Source: Archegozetes longisetosus
Lineage: Eukaryota; Arthropoda; Arachnida; Sarcoptiformes; Trhypochthoniidae
Reading direction: 5' to 3'
DNA length: 64,000 nt
Assembly (NCBI GenBank): GCA_018873245.2
Contig: JAEMBT020000001.1
Coordinates: 4,308,001-4,372,000, forward strand
The notes beneath the pieces are model-generated. The model had not been told where the DNA came from. It did no database searches and saw only the letters and a list, made by a program, of their open reading frames with translations. The first letter of the stretch is position 1. Each line of letters starts with the position of its first letter. Below, one piece after another: positions 39,650 to 52,324 of this stretch. Made by a program: the position numbers and the translations under genes.

Positions 39650-39782
39650 AGTTACGTATACAATAGCATCTGATGATTGTGCGGAAAACAAGACGCGTAC
39701 AGTTTGTCCATCACCGGTGTCCACTTGGGATACATCATAACGCAATCCCAACGGTAGAAGTCGGCATAGAAGCGATGATGCC
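39650..39782 (-). CDS. Gene B, penultimate exon: extracellular juxtamembrane segment
   Basis: This 133-nt exon is bounded by a cttag acceptor and a perfect gtaagtaag donor, entering at phase 2 and leaving at phase 0. It encodes ASSLLCRLLPLGLRYDVS, then VDTGDGQTVRVLF, then SSDAIVYVT. It is the direct counterpart of the gene A exon at 7892-8024, with identical length and phases. The intron on its 3' side is 5.8 kb and on its 5' side 9.3 kb. A long GA tract on the transcribed sense lies about 100 bases upstream of the acceptor. The segment would lie outside the membrane, just before the helix. Confidence 0.9.
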
Positions 39783-39875
39783 CTAAGAGATATAAAGACA
39801 AAAGTAATGGTCAGGCTTAGTCTTAATCGAGTAATCATAATCAGGACAGAACACCAATTTTTATGGACTAACACG

Positions 39876-39877
<2 letters not shown>

Positions 39878-39919
<42 letters not shown>
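39878..39919. repeat. (CT)n microsatellite, about 42 bp
   Basis: Uninterrupted CT dinucleotides, followed at about 39925-39945 by ACTC tetranucleotides. It lies about 100 bases upstream of gene B exon 4 on the transcribed strand, where it reads GA. Confidence 0.97.
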
Positions 39920-39923
<4 letters not shown>

Positions 39924-41424
39924 TGACTCACTCACTCACTCACTCCTTAATGCTTGATATGTAATCATTTAATAAAGTATTAGTGATTAGATATTTATAC
40001 ATTTGTTAGCAGTACTCATCTCTAGTCATGAGAAGTTTTAAGAAAAAAGCGTTCACTTTCATCAACAATAACGTGTAATGATTTTTGAAAATGAATACAA
40101 CTTAATATTAAAGTCGGAAAAATTGAAAATGAATATTGTGTTTGAATTTTCTGGTTCAATAAGTTTGCCATATATTTCTCAGCCACTTGTCTGTGAACTG
40201 AGCTAATATAAAGTTTCATTAAATAAATTATTACATAGCATGAGGCATAAATTCTTTATTTACAAACCAGTTAAGCAAAGATGAGAATCCTTTCAAATCA
40301 GTGATTCACAAATATTTTTCTAAAGACAGTACTTTAGTGAGAAAAAATGATTAAATGGCAAACCCGTATGTTTACATTCATCGATGTGAACCTTTGCCTA
40401 GAAGTGGAAAAATTGCAACATTTTGATAGCAGAAAATTGTTTTATTAATCTTTTTACGACAGAAAATATGACTGAATTGAGGATACAGTTCATAAATCAA
40501 TAAGATTGAAATACGATCACATGTCTTATCCTTAGACTCGACGTCTTAATCTTATATAACTTCCTTCTTCTCTTTGTATCGTGTAATAAATAGTAAAACA
40601 TCTTTAGGTGAGCTAATAGTTCTTAAATTTACTGAATTTTTCGTTCAATCAATCATTATGAACTAGAGATTTCATATTTTTCACATTTATTTCATGTTTT
40701 CGAAACAAAAGAATATTCTATATTTAATTTGAGCTTTTTATTCAAGTCATAAGTATTGATCTTAACGGTAGAGTAAAACTGAAGAAAAAATAGCGCAAGA
40801 TATAGCTGGATTTAACCATAACTGTTGAGAAGATTTAGATGTATATTCTCTATTGATGGAGTGTTTTAACCTTATTTATCTAAAATAGCTCTTTTGTGAA
40901 TATGAATCGTTGTATTAGATTCAAGTTCTACTTATTGAATGGTTGAGAAAAATAAGTTCCATTTACTTAATACTCAATTGAAACGTCTAACAAATGCTGA
41001 TCTCATTGTGTTTTCATTTCACTTATAAAAGTATTTTATATTACATTTTAGAATAGAAAACATATAAATTTGGTAGCCGTGAGCCGAAGGATTATGCAAT
41101 AGTTCTTATGGTTCTTTACTACACATAATGAAAACTGACATTTACGTGAATTCCTTCTAAGCAGTTACTGAATTCAATAAATTCATAAAATAGAAAAACT
41201 TGCCCCAGTTTAGTGTGTTATGTAAGTTATGCAATAGCTTCAAGTATAACAACTCTTAGGATAAAAAAGTTTTTCTTTTCAAACATGACTAAAGATTCAT
41301 TCGGGAGATAGAAACTCATTATAACTTTTTATATACTTCAGGCTTAAGTAGTTTTTCTAAGGCTTCTAAAATTTGATTTTCTTTTGAATAGGTTTTTAAT
41401 TAAATTAAGTTATATTAATCTGAT

Positions 41425-41499
41425 CTGAAACTTAGAATGCTGAAACTTAGAATGCTGAAACTTAGAATACTGAAACTTAGAATGGTGAAACTTAGAATG
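41425..41499. repeat. 15-bp tandem repeat, five copies
   Basis: The unit CTGAAACTTAGAATG is repeated five times head to tail with single-base changes in copies 3 and 5. No ORF is associated; it lies in a gene B intron. Confidence 0.95.
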
Positions 41500-42090
41500 A
41501 CGCTCACTAGAAATCTCTCAAAAGCAACTGTTTATCGTCTCACAATAAATTGTAAATAAGATTATCTCAATTTTCTACTTTAAAAGAGAGCTGCATCCAT
41601 CATTCAATTATTCTATTCTTCAGCTCCAAAATATTCCATTCTTTAGCTCAAAATTTCTTTACCTTCGAGTAGAGGTTATTTACTTTAAGATTTACTTCCA
41701 CTGAGTTTGAGCCTAACCCACTTTAACCTAAGAACAATTTTTTAATATATTTCGTTCTATTTGTGTATCTATTGTGAAGTGCGAACTTTAAAACCAAATT
41801 GAATGCACTTTTCTCATGTAAAAGCTTAGAGAATCTATTTTTTTTATAATAATACACTTCGGCGACATGTTTTCAAAGCGTTTTTAGTTTATAGGTTTTA
41901 GAAGGTTTATATACAAAAACCACGTTTGCCTTCTTTTATCTCATATCTGCAAACGTTTCTTAGAGATTTTTAAACAAAACTCTTGTCAATTTGTAGCTTG
42001 AAATGATAATTAATTTTTAGTGAAGATTTGACTCGAAATTCTGGTTAGAAAAATATACTTGTGAATTGAAAACTGAATTTGATTTGATGT

Positions 42091-42438
42091 TTAAATATTA
42101 CTAAATAGTAGAATTGATTTAGACGACTCCTTTAAATAACGACAATGAAGTGAAGCCATTATTAAACTTATATTGACATAAATGAAATGTTGTATTAGCG
42201 TAAACGGCAACTTTTTATCCAACTCTATCTTACTATGTTTTTGCATAGAAATATTCATAATTTCAACTATATTTTGTATACACAATATAAATGTAAGAAA
42301 ATAGAATAGAGAGACTATGATTGAGATACATTTGGAGCATTGGGTTTTGTATTTCCAAAAGCATTCGATTGAGATGACATTTTCATATGGTTGCGATTCC
42401 CAGAGCACAGCGTATTCAATATCTAACTTGAAGCACAT
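42091..42438 (-). CDS. Hypothetical ORF, 115 residues, one membrane segment
   Basis: An ATG frame of 115 residues reads MCFKLDIEYAVLWESQPYEN, has a hydrophobic segment CISIIVSLFYFLTFILCI at about 39-56, and ends in a Ser/Leu-rich stretch. It has six Cys. No family is recognised. In AT-rich intron sequence a frame of this length can arise by chance; a decayed receptor fragment is another possibility. Confidence 0.25.
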   Translation of the reverse strand: MCFKLDIEYAVLWESQPYENVISIECFWKYKTQCSKCISIIVSLFYFLTFILCIQNIVEIMNISMQKHSKIELDKKLPFTLIQHFIYVNISLIMASLHCRYLKESSKSILLFSNI

Positions 42439-43900
42439 GTAAATATTGAGGCAGAAATTGATTCACTTTTCACAATAGTCAGTATATGATCTATAAATAT
42501 ATGCCAGACTTAGTGCATATCTTATAACCTTTTTTTATAAGCGAAGAATTTTTTACTCCCCTATTGAATTACTGTTAGTGTCACATTTCGTCAATCATGA
42601 CTTATCGTGTCTTTTCTCATATTTTCCTCTAGATATGCAGAAAAAATCAAATTATACAAAATTCAAATTACTTCAAGTCATGAGAACAATTTTGATCCAT
42701 GGCAATGATGAATATTATTATGAAATTTTAACTTTTCAATTATGTATTGGTTTATATAAAATACGAAAATACACTAAATTTCAAAATTGATTGAACCAAG
42801 AAATCATTGAAAAATGGATGAAATTTAATACCCAAATGATCCGCATAACAACGAACTTGAATTAATTTTGTATTCGCAAAGTAAGTACTCCTTTTATCTC
42901 AAGTCAACTGATATTTAGTTTTCTCTCTATAAATAGGATTATAAACAGTTTGTATTACTTTCAAACTAAAGTTTAGTTACATGAAAGTTAAGCTAAAAAT
43001 GGATGCAAACATCAAAAGTAAATTAATTAATCAGCACACATATCACTATTTTGTCCAACTTTTGTATTTCAATACGTAATATAAGAAATGCTTTGAGGAG
43101 ATGACAGAAAGTTAGTTTCCAATAGGGATTGCGACAAATTTTCATATAGACGACAAAATTCAAATGACATCTGATGGCGGAAAGAGTTCTGGTTGAATAG
43201 GTTAGAAATAGAGGTAAAGAATCTGGCGTAAACTTGTTTCGCAAAAAAATCAAAATTGTTCAATAACAGATGAAATATTTTGCTCTCAAAATTTGTTATT
43301 GATCCCAAATTTTTGTTATCAGCTTTAGATCTAATGAAAACGTTTGAGTCTGTTTAAACTATTCCCTCGTGTTCTCTATCTTTAAATTAAAGACGGAATT
43401 GTTTGATCATAAATTTCAATTAATTGAAAAACTTATTCGTTAGAATTTAATTTTCATTAATTTGATTTGTTCCGAGCATAGTATTCATTAGCAATTTTTG
43501 AATTGAGTCCTAAAATCAATGTTCATATAGAAGTAGAACTGAAATGCTTTTAGTGTTATTCGACAAAATGCTATGCAATCATAATGAAGGCTAAAATTAG
43601 TTGAGGTTTTGGTGCGATAGCCATAACAAACATGCATAGAATCCGAAATATTCGCGTTCTATCCTATTATTTGTAATACAATTGTTTAAATTATTTCCAG
43701 AACAATAGTTTGAAAGACAATAATTAATTGTAATGTTTAGAGTAAAGCACTTTGATCAACTTTGATTATAGGCTCATATTTGTTACTTTAAGCTTAAATG
43801 TTTTCAGACATGTCTGTTTTCCTAAAGCAGTTTAAAAATATTGACAAATAAAGTGAATCCTTAAAAAATTGCTGAATAGTAGAAATCAATATTGCCCTTA

Positions 43901-43903
<3 letters not shown>

Positions 43904-43942
<39 letters not shown>
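43904..43942. repeat. (GA)n microsatellite
   Basis: About 39 bp of nearly pure GA dinucleotides inside gene B intron 3. Confidence 0.97.
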
Positions 43943-43945
<3 letters not shown>

Positions 43946-44475
43946 AAAATCTTAACCTCAACTACTTTACACTAGAGTGCTATAAAGTTTAAGATAATAT
44001 GATATAAAATTGATGGAACAGATGTGTAGATTCGCTTTTTCCTATTTTTTGTCCAATTGTTATCATTTGTATTAAAGACTATCGCTTTTAGTTGCGTCGA
44101 AAACAGTTGAATTGAAAATAGTTGAATCGCTGCAATAACTGCACGATTCGCCCCAATATCTTATTTGAGCAAATCTATTGGCTTAAATTGAAATACCTTA
44201 GGCTAACACAAACAAAAATATTTCTAACAGCATAAAAGTTTGCCGACTATGCCTATTACTCAATAATAAGTTTGTTTTTATGCCTCTAAATATATAATCA
44301 GTATTTTATAGTTTTTTTATTAAGAAATATTTATGTATTTGTATTTTTTTAACTTTTTGAAATTTTTATTGATATCGATAAACTAAGAAAAGCTATTTAA
44401 TAATTAATGGCATGATATTTTTTCAAACTGAAGGTGAGTGAAATTCTTTTAATAAATAATTTCTTAGTAGTAAAA

Positions 44476-44478
<3 letters not shown>

Positions 44479-44512
<34 letters not shown>
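44479..44512. repeat. (GA)n microsatellite
   Basis: About 34 bp of pure GA repeats, just left of the pogo-like MITE. Confidence 0.97.
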
Positions 44513-44515
<3 letters not shown>

Positions 44516-44559
44516 TTTGTGTGAGTAAACTTACTAGAATTACTCAAAATATAGCAATA

Positions 44560-44717
44560 CCTCGATTTTACAAAGCCCTCTATAGCGAATCTCGATACAG
44601 TAAATGTACTTATCCGACTACACACACATACTATTTAACTAATAATTGACTCTTTGAAGCAAAATTTCATTGTAGTCAATGTGACCTTTCAGACTATAGC
44701 GGTCTACTATATCGAGA
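44560..44717. mobile_element. pogo/mariner-like MITE (158 bp)
   Basis: The left end CCTCGATTTTACAAAGCC and the inverted right end TCTCGATATAGTAGACC agree at most positions, followed by CTATAG on both sides. TA flanks each end. The TA duplication and the TATAGCGA-type ends fit Tc1/mariner/pogo. Confidence 0.5.
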
Positions 44718-46031
44718 TATTATTCTATTAATACATATTTCTGTTGAAGCTTTTGGTGTTAAAACAATTCATGTAAAGCCGATCTTTGAGAGGGCATATT
44801 CTTGCGAGCAGATAATAAAATAGTGGTGATGAGTACAAAACTGAGAGTTTTAATGAAAATGTTCGATCATAAGCCCATCAATCAAATGCGTGACACACAC
44901 GAATCGACCAAAAAACTTAATAACGAAACATATGAGTTCAACAAAACCAAAGTATTCTGTCAGAATTTATTTTCATAAAACAGAATATTCCGAATAAAAA
45001 GGCTAACACCGGTTTGTGTTAACAAAAATTATATTCTTTTAGTCAATCATTAATAGTGACGGAAAGAGTTACTTTTTCAATGAAAATACTTTTCATAATA
45101 ATTTGTAGAACATTAGACACATTCTGATATGGAACTAAACAAATTTTAGAACTTGTCAAGTTATTCATCTTGAAGCACCATTAAGTTGAATTTAAAAGTA
45201 GTATTAAATTATAATACCTAATGGTGTTATTGTTAACGAGCTTTAAAGTGCAAAACAAGATATATAATCACATTTGGACATCATTTGGGAGAGAGAGAAA
45301 GCATTCGCGTTAATGAATCATTCAATAAAGTCTGGATCTATTAATTTTGTGAACTTTACTCTAAAAATAGCTCCCATTTAACTGATCGATCAGCGTATTC
45401 GGGTAACTCTTTCAACAACCTTTCATTACATTATGTACACAATTATTAGTGAATATGGACTACAAAACAATTAATTAAAATCGAATCTGAACTAAGTCCG
45501 CGTCAGTTATTGGATAAAAATCTTATTTACAACTTGCAATAAATGACTGAAACTTTATCTGCAAGACTTGCGAAAGCTTTCTAATCGCCAAATCTGAAAA
45601 TCTTCTACAGATTTGCCGAAAAGTGATTTTTTCAGACATCAAGAGATCCGTCACACCTACAAAAGATTGTTTTACTGAATCTTAATCAGTTTGAGCTCCA
45701 CATATTATTGAATATTCTAGCGATCATTTATATTCTAACGCTATTCTCGATAATGCATCTGTAACATTATTTTGATATCAATCATATGTAATTTGATTTG
45801 GATATCTAGTAGTCATTTCTGTTTTATTCATGATTAACACTCAATGTAATCACTAGTGATTCTGTTGACTCTCATATCAATATTGGATTAGAATTCTATT
45901 ACACAGAGCTTATGATATTCTCATGAATTTATTCATATTTTAGACTCATTTCTAACATTGCAAACCTATGCAACAAACAAGAAATCAATATTTTCAAAAA
46001 CATCAATTCTGAACAAATACAAGCCAAACAA

Positions 46032-46130
46032 ATGAAAATATTTTTTGCTCAAATTCTATTAGTTCTTTTACAAGTGCCTTTTTGTGGACAAATGAAAATT
46101 TTATTCAGCTCTCATCTCATGATTCAATAA
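46032..46130 (+). CDS. Possible small secreted peptide, maybe frameshifted
   Basis: An ATG opens MKIFFAQILLVLLQVPFCG, an excellent signal peptide by eye, but the frame ends after 32 residues. The next frame continues through WTNENFIQLSSHDSINSY to a stop at 46264. Adding one T to the TTTTT at 46079-46083 would give a secreted protein of about 77 residues. It may be a relic, a sequence error or chance. It lies on the strand opposite gene B. Confidence 0.3.
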   Translation: MKIFFAQILLVLLQVPFCGQMKILFSSHLMIQ

Positions 46131-49105
46131 ATTCGTATATGAGATCGCTTTATAATAAAAATTGTGAAAACCGCAGAAGCAGTGAAATAGCAATTAGAAA
46201 AATGCCAGAAACGAATGACCAGAATCGAAAAAATAGTTTAATGTGTGGTTCATCGAAACCATAATTTTAGAGCTAATTCTGAAATGAAGAAAATATGACG
46301 TGATTTGACTGTATATCTAGAAATCGGGTTGGAGAAGGAGAACAATTTTCGGGACGTGACGGGAAAGTAAAGCTATTTCGAGGCAGACTTTGGTGAACAT
46401 GCTATCAGGCGAGTAAAACATGATATAATAACTCACAAAAAGCTGTGATCAATAAGTTTGAGGCGTTGTTTAATATAATGTTATTAAGGTTACAAAATAT
46501 GGTATAAGTTGCTTAAAGATCACACTTAATGGACAGTTGTTATAATAGATATTATTGTAGGTATCGAGCAATAGTTGCAGAATAAATGGTAAATAAATAA
46601 ACCATTAATTTCCGGTACAAACAAGTTGTAGTTAGAAAAATATTATTTCACTTATTTATGGTTTATGGCTATGTTTTTACTCAAACTAAGGATAATGTTA
46701 CTAAGCCTTAAGTGATGGATAAACTACTGTAGAACTTATTTCTTGTATGCTTTCCTGTAGAGTCTCATTCGGTATAGAATTTGATCACTTTATTGAAAGA
46801 GTAGTGTGTAGCGAACTACTGGTTATGAGAGCGGCAGTAGTTACAACTTATTTTCATTACTACTAATTCAATATTAATAAGTTATTATAGGTTTTGTGTA
46901 TTAACCTTAATATCTGTTTTCACCCTATTCGGTTCTATTTGTTTTCAGGCTAAAGGATAGTCATTACGCACGAAAACTTTGCACGTAAAACATCGCTATA
47001 TCGAGTTTTATCACAATATACACTTTATTCACCCTATAATTATATCGAAACAAATATTCTAACTATTTTCACAAATTTCAGGCTCAATTAAGTTTACCAT
47101 CAAGATTCAATTGTAGAACTTATTGTTTAAAAGTTTTTCTTAAATTTCTTTCGTATAAACCAATTGTTTTACAGTTAATAAGGAGACTTCTATTGAAAAA
47201 TTTGTGTTTACCTTAAAGTCATTGTTATAATTTCTTTAGAATTACGATCAATAATGCATTGTTCGCGTAAAAACATGTATTGAAGTAGTTTTTTATTGTT
47301 TTAGTCTAAGATGTTTGCTCTCGGAAAAATTTTTGTTTGTTTAATACCAAAGGTTTGCATAAGCGCGCAGTCAACCACTATCGCTATCTTATATATGCAT
47401 TTTTCAATTCATTTGAGACCATTTATCTATTAACCAGTCTTTCAGTCTTGTATTACTTCAGATTTGAATAAATGATTGTTTTTCAGAAGTCTTGTCGACT
47501 ACATCAATAAGAATTCTTTATTTTATTTGAATTGAATGCAACGCAACTCGCGATTACTTACATGAATAATAAAGTTGAGATGATTCGGTCAAAACCTTGT
47601 TCTCCCTTAAGCCTCAAGTAGGAAAATCAAATTTCTAGCTTTACGTGAGGAATCAAATAGTTTATGCAGAAAACTTCATTTTCAAATAGGCTGCAGACAA
47701 CCCTATGTCATACATCTGGATCTAGAACTTTTCGAAAGTTGTCCAATTCTGACCCTTGAGTCAGAGGAGGCAGATTAGTAGCAAAACATTTCATAAACTA
47801 AAGATTTTGTGGAAAAAGTTTTAAAGCTGGATTTACAAGAAATACAGATTTTGAAATTTCCATCTGGTTTTCTCGAATCCGATTATTTGCCAGAAGTCTC
47901 TCGATTATAGAGATTTAAGTTAAAACATGATTTTTCATTACATTTTCATGTCAAATTATGTCAAAATTTTGGCGGATATATTTTGGAGAAATGGTCTTAT
48001 GGGACTTGATTTTTGGTTTGAGATAATAGAAGTCATATGTACTTTAAAAGCAATTTTTCAGCAAAAAATTGCTTCTAAAACATCTGAGGCTTAAAACCCC
48101 ATTTTTGGTTGAAGTTTCTTTTGATTCCCGACCGATTTCCATCCTTGAAGCTCCCGAAAATCACAATATATTACAAGGTTTTTGCTTCGATTCTAAAAGC
48201 TTTTAAAGACCTATAAACTAGTATTGTTGAAGTAAATGCTTCGAAACATTTGTGTTTATCACAACAAATAGGTAGTCAAGTTCTGTGGATTTATATATGA
48301 TTTAGGAGTAAAGCAAAAATGGACTCATTTTGCTACAGAATGACTGACAGACTGATAGAAACTTTTTGTTTGGAAAAATCAGAGCATTTTTGCAAAGCGA
48401 AAACAAACTTTTTAAAAGCAACTCTATAGGCCTTATGTCAAAATAAAGGATTGCTTAGATTTTGTTGTCAAAATGTACCGAAATAGTATTGGCTGAAGAA
48501 TAGATTTTATTTTCTGCCTCCAAGTATTGCTTATTCAACGAATGAGGATTTTTTCAAATCCAATAAGTATGACTTTTCCAATGCATTCAAATTTGTTTAA
48601 GTTATGTTAAAATATATCCCATTTTGAAAGTGTATGAAAAGTCAGAAAAGTTTTAGAGCTATGCTCACTCGAGACCAAAAGGATTTGAGAACTACAGGTG
48701 ATCTTTGCTTCCAAAAGTATTTAGAATTTTAATGTGCTTGTTTCCTATGGAAACTACTATATATACATATTTTACAAATGTCTCAAACTTAAGTATCAAA
48801 ATAAACATTTCGCGATCACGATCACGTCTGCTCTTTGGCTTTTTAAGTTTCAATTGAAAGTCATGTAAAGTAATTCGTTTTATTTAAATAGATTGAACTT
48901 TTATTGCATTTTCATCAAAACTGAATAATGAGCAGTTGGGGCAAAGTTTGCTAAACTTGTGCAAAATTTAAACAAATATTTACTCTAATTATACAACTTT
49001 CGAGTGAATCATTAAGTAGAGTGTTATTAATGGTTTTTAATTATTGAAAAAGTTAGATAAGTTTCAAATCTATCAATTAAACAATCGAAATGAAATATCT
49101 CATAC

Positions 49106-49197
49106 CTGTGAGAATTTTCAGAGCAATCAATCTTCTCAGCCGATGGTATAGGCTCAAAGAGTGGCATCTTCTCTTCAATGTATTCACCACTTAGTTG
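49106..49197 (-). CDS. Gene B, exon 3: ectodomain segment
   Basis: This exon ends in the donor cacag/gtatga at phase 2, which joins in frame to the 133-nt exon and completes an Arg codon, exactly as in gene A. It reads QLSGEYIEEKMPLFEPIP and ends AEKIDCSENSH plus the split Arg. The shared I.DCS and the shared phase support homology with 13732-13855. The acceptor is placed at ttaag before 49197 (phase 0); a second AG eight bases further in is possible. The pyrimidine tract is poor, and an in-frame TAA lies upstream, so the 5' edge is tentative. An ATG inside could be an alternative start. Confidence 0.7.
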
Positions 49198-52100
49198 CTT
49201 AATTCCGAAATTGCACCAAAAAGTTTAGTTTCAATATTCAAAATAGCATTTCGATTGAGAGATTGTAAGAGAATGAGAAAAACTTTGTTTCTCTTTCAAA
49301 AGCGAGCATTAAGTGTGACAATAGAAGAGAACTGATGTCGAAACACGAATTGTTGTGCGCGAGAGTGAGTATTGAGACACATATGTTGAAAGGAATGGGA
49401 AGAAACACATTCAATATAATAAAACTGAAAATTGGATGTGAGAAAGTAAGATGTGGTTCGCTCCAGACTACTGCCAGAAGCAGAATAATGGTATCCCAGA
49501 GGATATCTGGGAATAAGAGAACTGCGCGCAAGTACTAGAACTGAGGAGCGGATAACTTAGTACACAGTGCGTATAAACTAATAGCTTGTTCTGCAATAAA
49601 CTATACACCGAATTGAACTTTTGATGCTTATTTATTCGGGCAATAAGTTATTGCTAATAACTTAAGCTTTTCAATAGCTATTTAGTGCTGATGTATAGCC
49701 TTTTTTCCAACTGATGTTTGCTGATAAGGTCTGCACATATTTTTACTTTTCAATCAATACGAGATAAAAGCAGAATATTCTTATCTTCTCGTCAATTCTT
49801 AGTTAGTAGAACGAGAGAAATCTTTTCAACATCACATTTATTCAGTGGTGCATATCTTGAACTAAAAGTTAGTTTCTTTTAACAAAAAATTTCTTTAGAT
49901 GTGAGTTACGCTAATTTTAGAACTGTAAACAACTTATTTGCATATTAAATTACTTCGTTTCTTTTTTATTAATTCAAACTTTTCATTAGAATATAGAATA
50001 AGTTTGCAGCTTATGATTCCAAGTGAAAATCATGTCCAAAATAATAGATTTGATTCGATTTGAAATTATTTACTTGTGAACGCGACATATCTTTTAGTTT
50101 TGATAAAAGTTTCCTTTCAATACAACGTTTGCAATGAAAGAGATAATAAGATTAGAAAAATTGTTAAAAAATATTGCTTTGAGATGAGTTCTGTTAAATA
50201 AGGAAAATGGTTTGCAGAAGTAGCTGCCACTTTGACTACTATCGCAACCAAATAATTGATTTAGTGTTTTGTGAATTATCTCTATGAAAAGCCGAAGACG
50301 AAATCAATTATTTGATTGTGATAATAGTTCGAGCGGCGGCTTTCCTTTGAAAACATGTTGGGATAGGCTTTCGTTTAGCTTTGTCCCTTAAATTCGGTTA
50401 ATTCCATTTGAAGGCCTAAAGTAAAAGATCAGAGTTTGACATGATAACTCAAATTTGAGTAGATTATCAAAATGAATAAAGTGTTTATTTTGGAAAAATT
50501 GGAATAAAAATAAGAATAGTGAATGGCTAGATATTAAGTTGCAACTAGTTTCTATTCCTAGTGAGTTATCTCATATTGAAAGACTACGTCATCATTGAAG
50601 GAATGGGTCATATTTGACGTGCAGCGATTTGTCAACAATTCCCAATTCGCTACTATTCAACAAACATATTAAAAGCAATTTGAATAGAACTAATTTCTAT
50701 GGCTTAGAAATTTGAATGTTTGCAAACCAAGTTTTATATGTCTAAGTTTGATAATCACAATTGCCTTTATTCGTGTCTTTAGTTTCCTTATTATCAATTA
50801 AACCATAAACGAGAATTCCCCTAATCCTCTGATTAGTCTTAACACTAAGACAAAACATTCGAGTTGATTAACACTCGTAGAATTTTTTTCTCCAGACATT
50901 AGGCTATAAACAATTAGATTTAGAGCAAAGTAATCAGTTGTATTTTTATTTGAAATTCCAATAATCATTTTGTCTGTTCTTCAAATAAATCGACATAACT
51001 TTGTCATGGCAATGATAATTTTATTAGTTTTGACCTTTAACTTCACAAATAATTTTGATTTACTTCACAGAAATAGTTGAATCTATATCGACAGTAAACC
51101 AAAATGGTCTCTATAGTGATCATCAATTTCTTTAGATTATTAAACTTGATTTCAAAGTTAAAATGAATATAAAGTTAATATCTCCAGAGTTTCAGAATTA
51201 AGATGGATTGCAATTTACAAATTTTAGAAATATCTTTAAGACCAGTAACGAAGCCGGCACTTACTCAAATTGAGTCTGAGGCTAGCTTCGCGCAAAAAGT
51301 TGCATATTTTTGAATATGAAATTTTACTAATTAGCTGTAGTAATTGCTACAAAATAAAGTCAAACAGATTATAATTCAAGTTTAAAACTATTGCACAATA
51401 GATTTTGATCGGAATCTTACTAAAGTTACTATTGTCTGTGCCGACCGCTCGAAATATCGTGATTAAGAAATATTTGAAAATTGAATTTAATCAATTAGGT
51501 TGAAAAAAATGTTCACTGTTATGTCTGATTATATCGTATTGTTCGTTGACTATCGTTGCGGCGCACTCAGCTTAGTTTATTTTTCTTCAGACTTATCTGG
51601 ATTTCTAATCAAATAAGTCTTATACTAAAAATTATTATTAGTTCTCATTGTTTGCGACATTCATTGCAATAGACTCACAAAATAAAGAAAGAATTGTCAC
51701 TCTCTTCGAGTAAGCTTCGATTTAGTCAATCAAACAATTCTAATGAATTAGTTTCATGTCTTGCTATCCATTTATATGTTTGTCGTGAGACAATAGCAAT
51801 GATCAAGACTTGAATGCGTCAAAACATAAAGGAATCTGACAATCGAACCATTCTTGATATGTAATTCATCAAAGAAAAGGAATTCCTTTGCAATCGCTCC
51901 TCAGTTACTGATTCAGAAGACAGTAATGCATCAACAATGAGTCCATGGACTTATTTCTAGTCCGATACTAGAAATAATTGGTTGCCTATGAATTACAGCT
52001 GAAAGTATTGTAAATAACTTAGTCTTCCGAAAGATTTATTATCGCTTTTTCGCGAGATTTGTGAACATCAAAATCCTTTTGCAACATATCCAGTAAAAAG

Positions 52101-52284
52101 TTTTGATAAGAAAATTCAAACTTCTGCAAAATGCACAGTATTTACAGGTTTTTCATAAAGCCATTTATCATTTATGCAAAATTCATATTTGTTTTAGAGG
52201 AATTGATCTGTTCTTCAATATAAGAAGATTTAAATGTAAATCTTTACGTTTCAGTTTCTATGCTTTTGAATATATTTTTAAATC

Positions 52285-52324
<40 letters not shown>

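Larger units (their letters stand above)
39783..49105 (-). other. Gene B intron 3
   Basis: A 9.3-kb phase 2 intron with three GA/CT microsatellites, a 15-bp tandem repeat, the pogo-like MITE and two low-confidence ORFs. Confidence 0.7.

Noticed and set aside
39790..39931. Arg-Glu-rich N-terminus for gene B exon 4
   Set aside because: It is a CT microsatellite in the intron; the cttag acceptor at 39783 explains the true exon edge.
44434..44649. ORF with alternating Arg-Glu
   Set aside because: It is the translation of a GA microsatellite.
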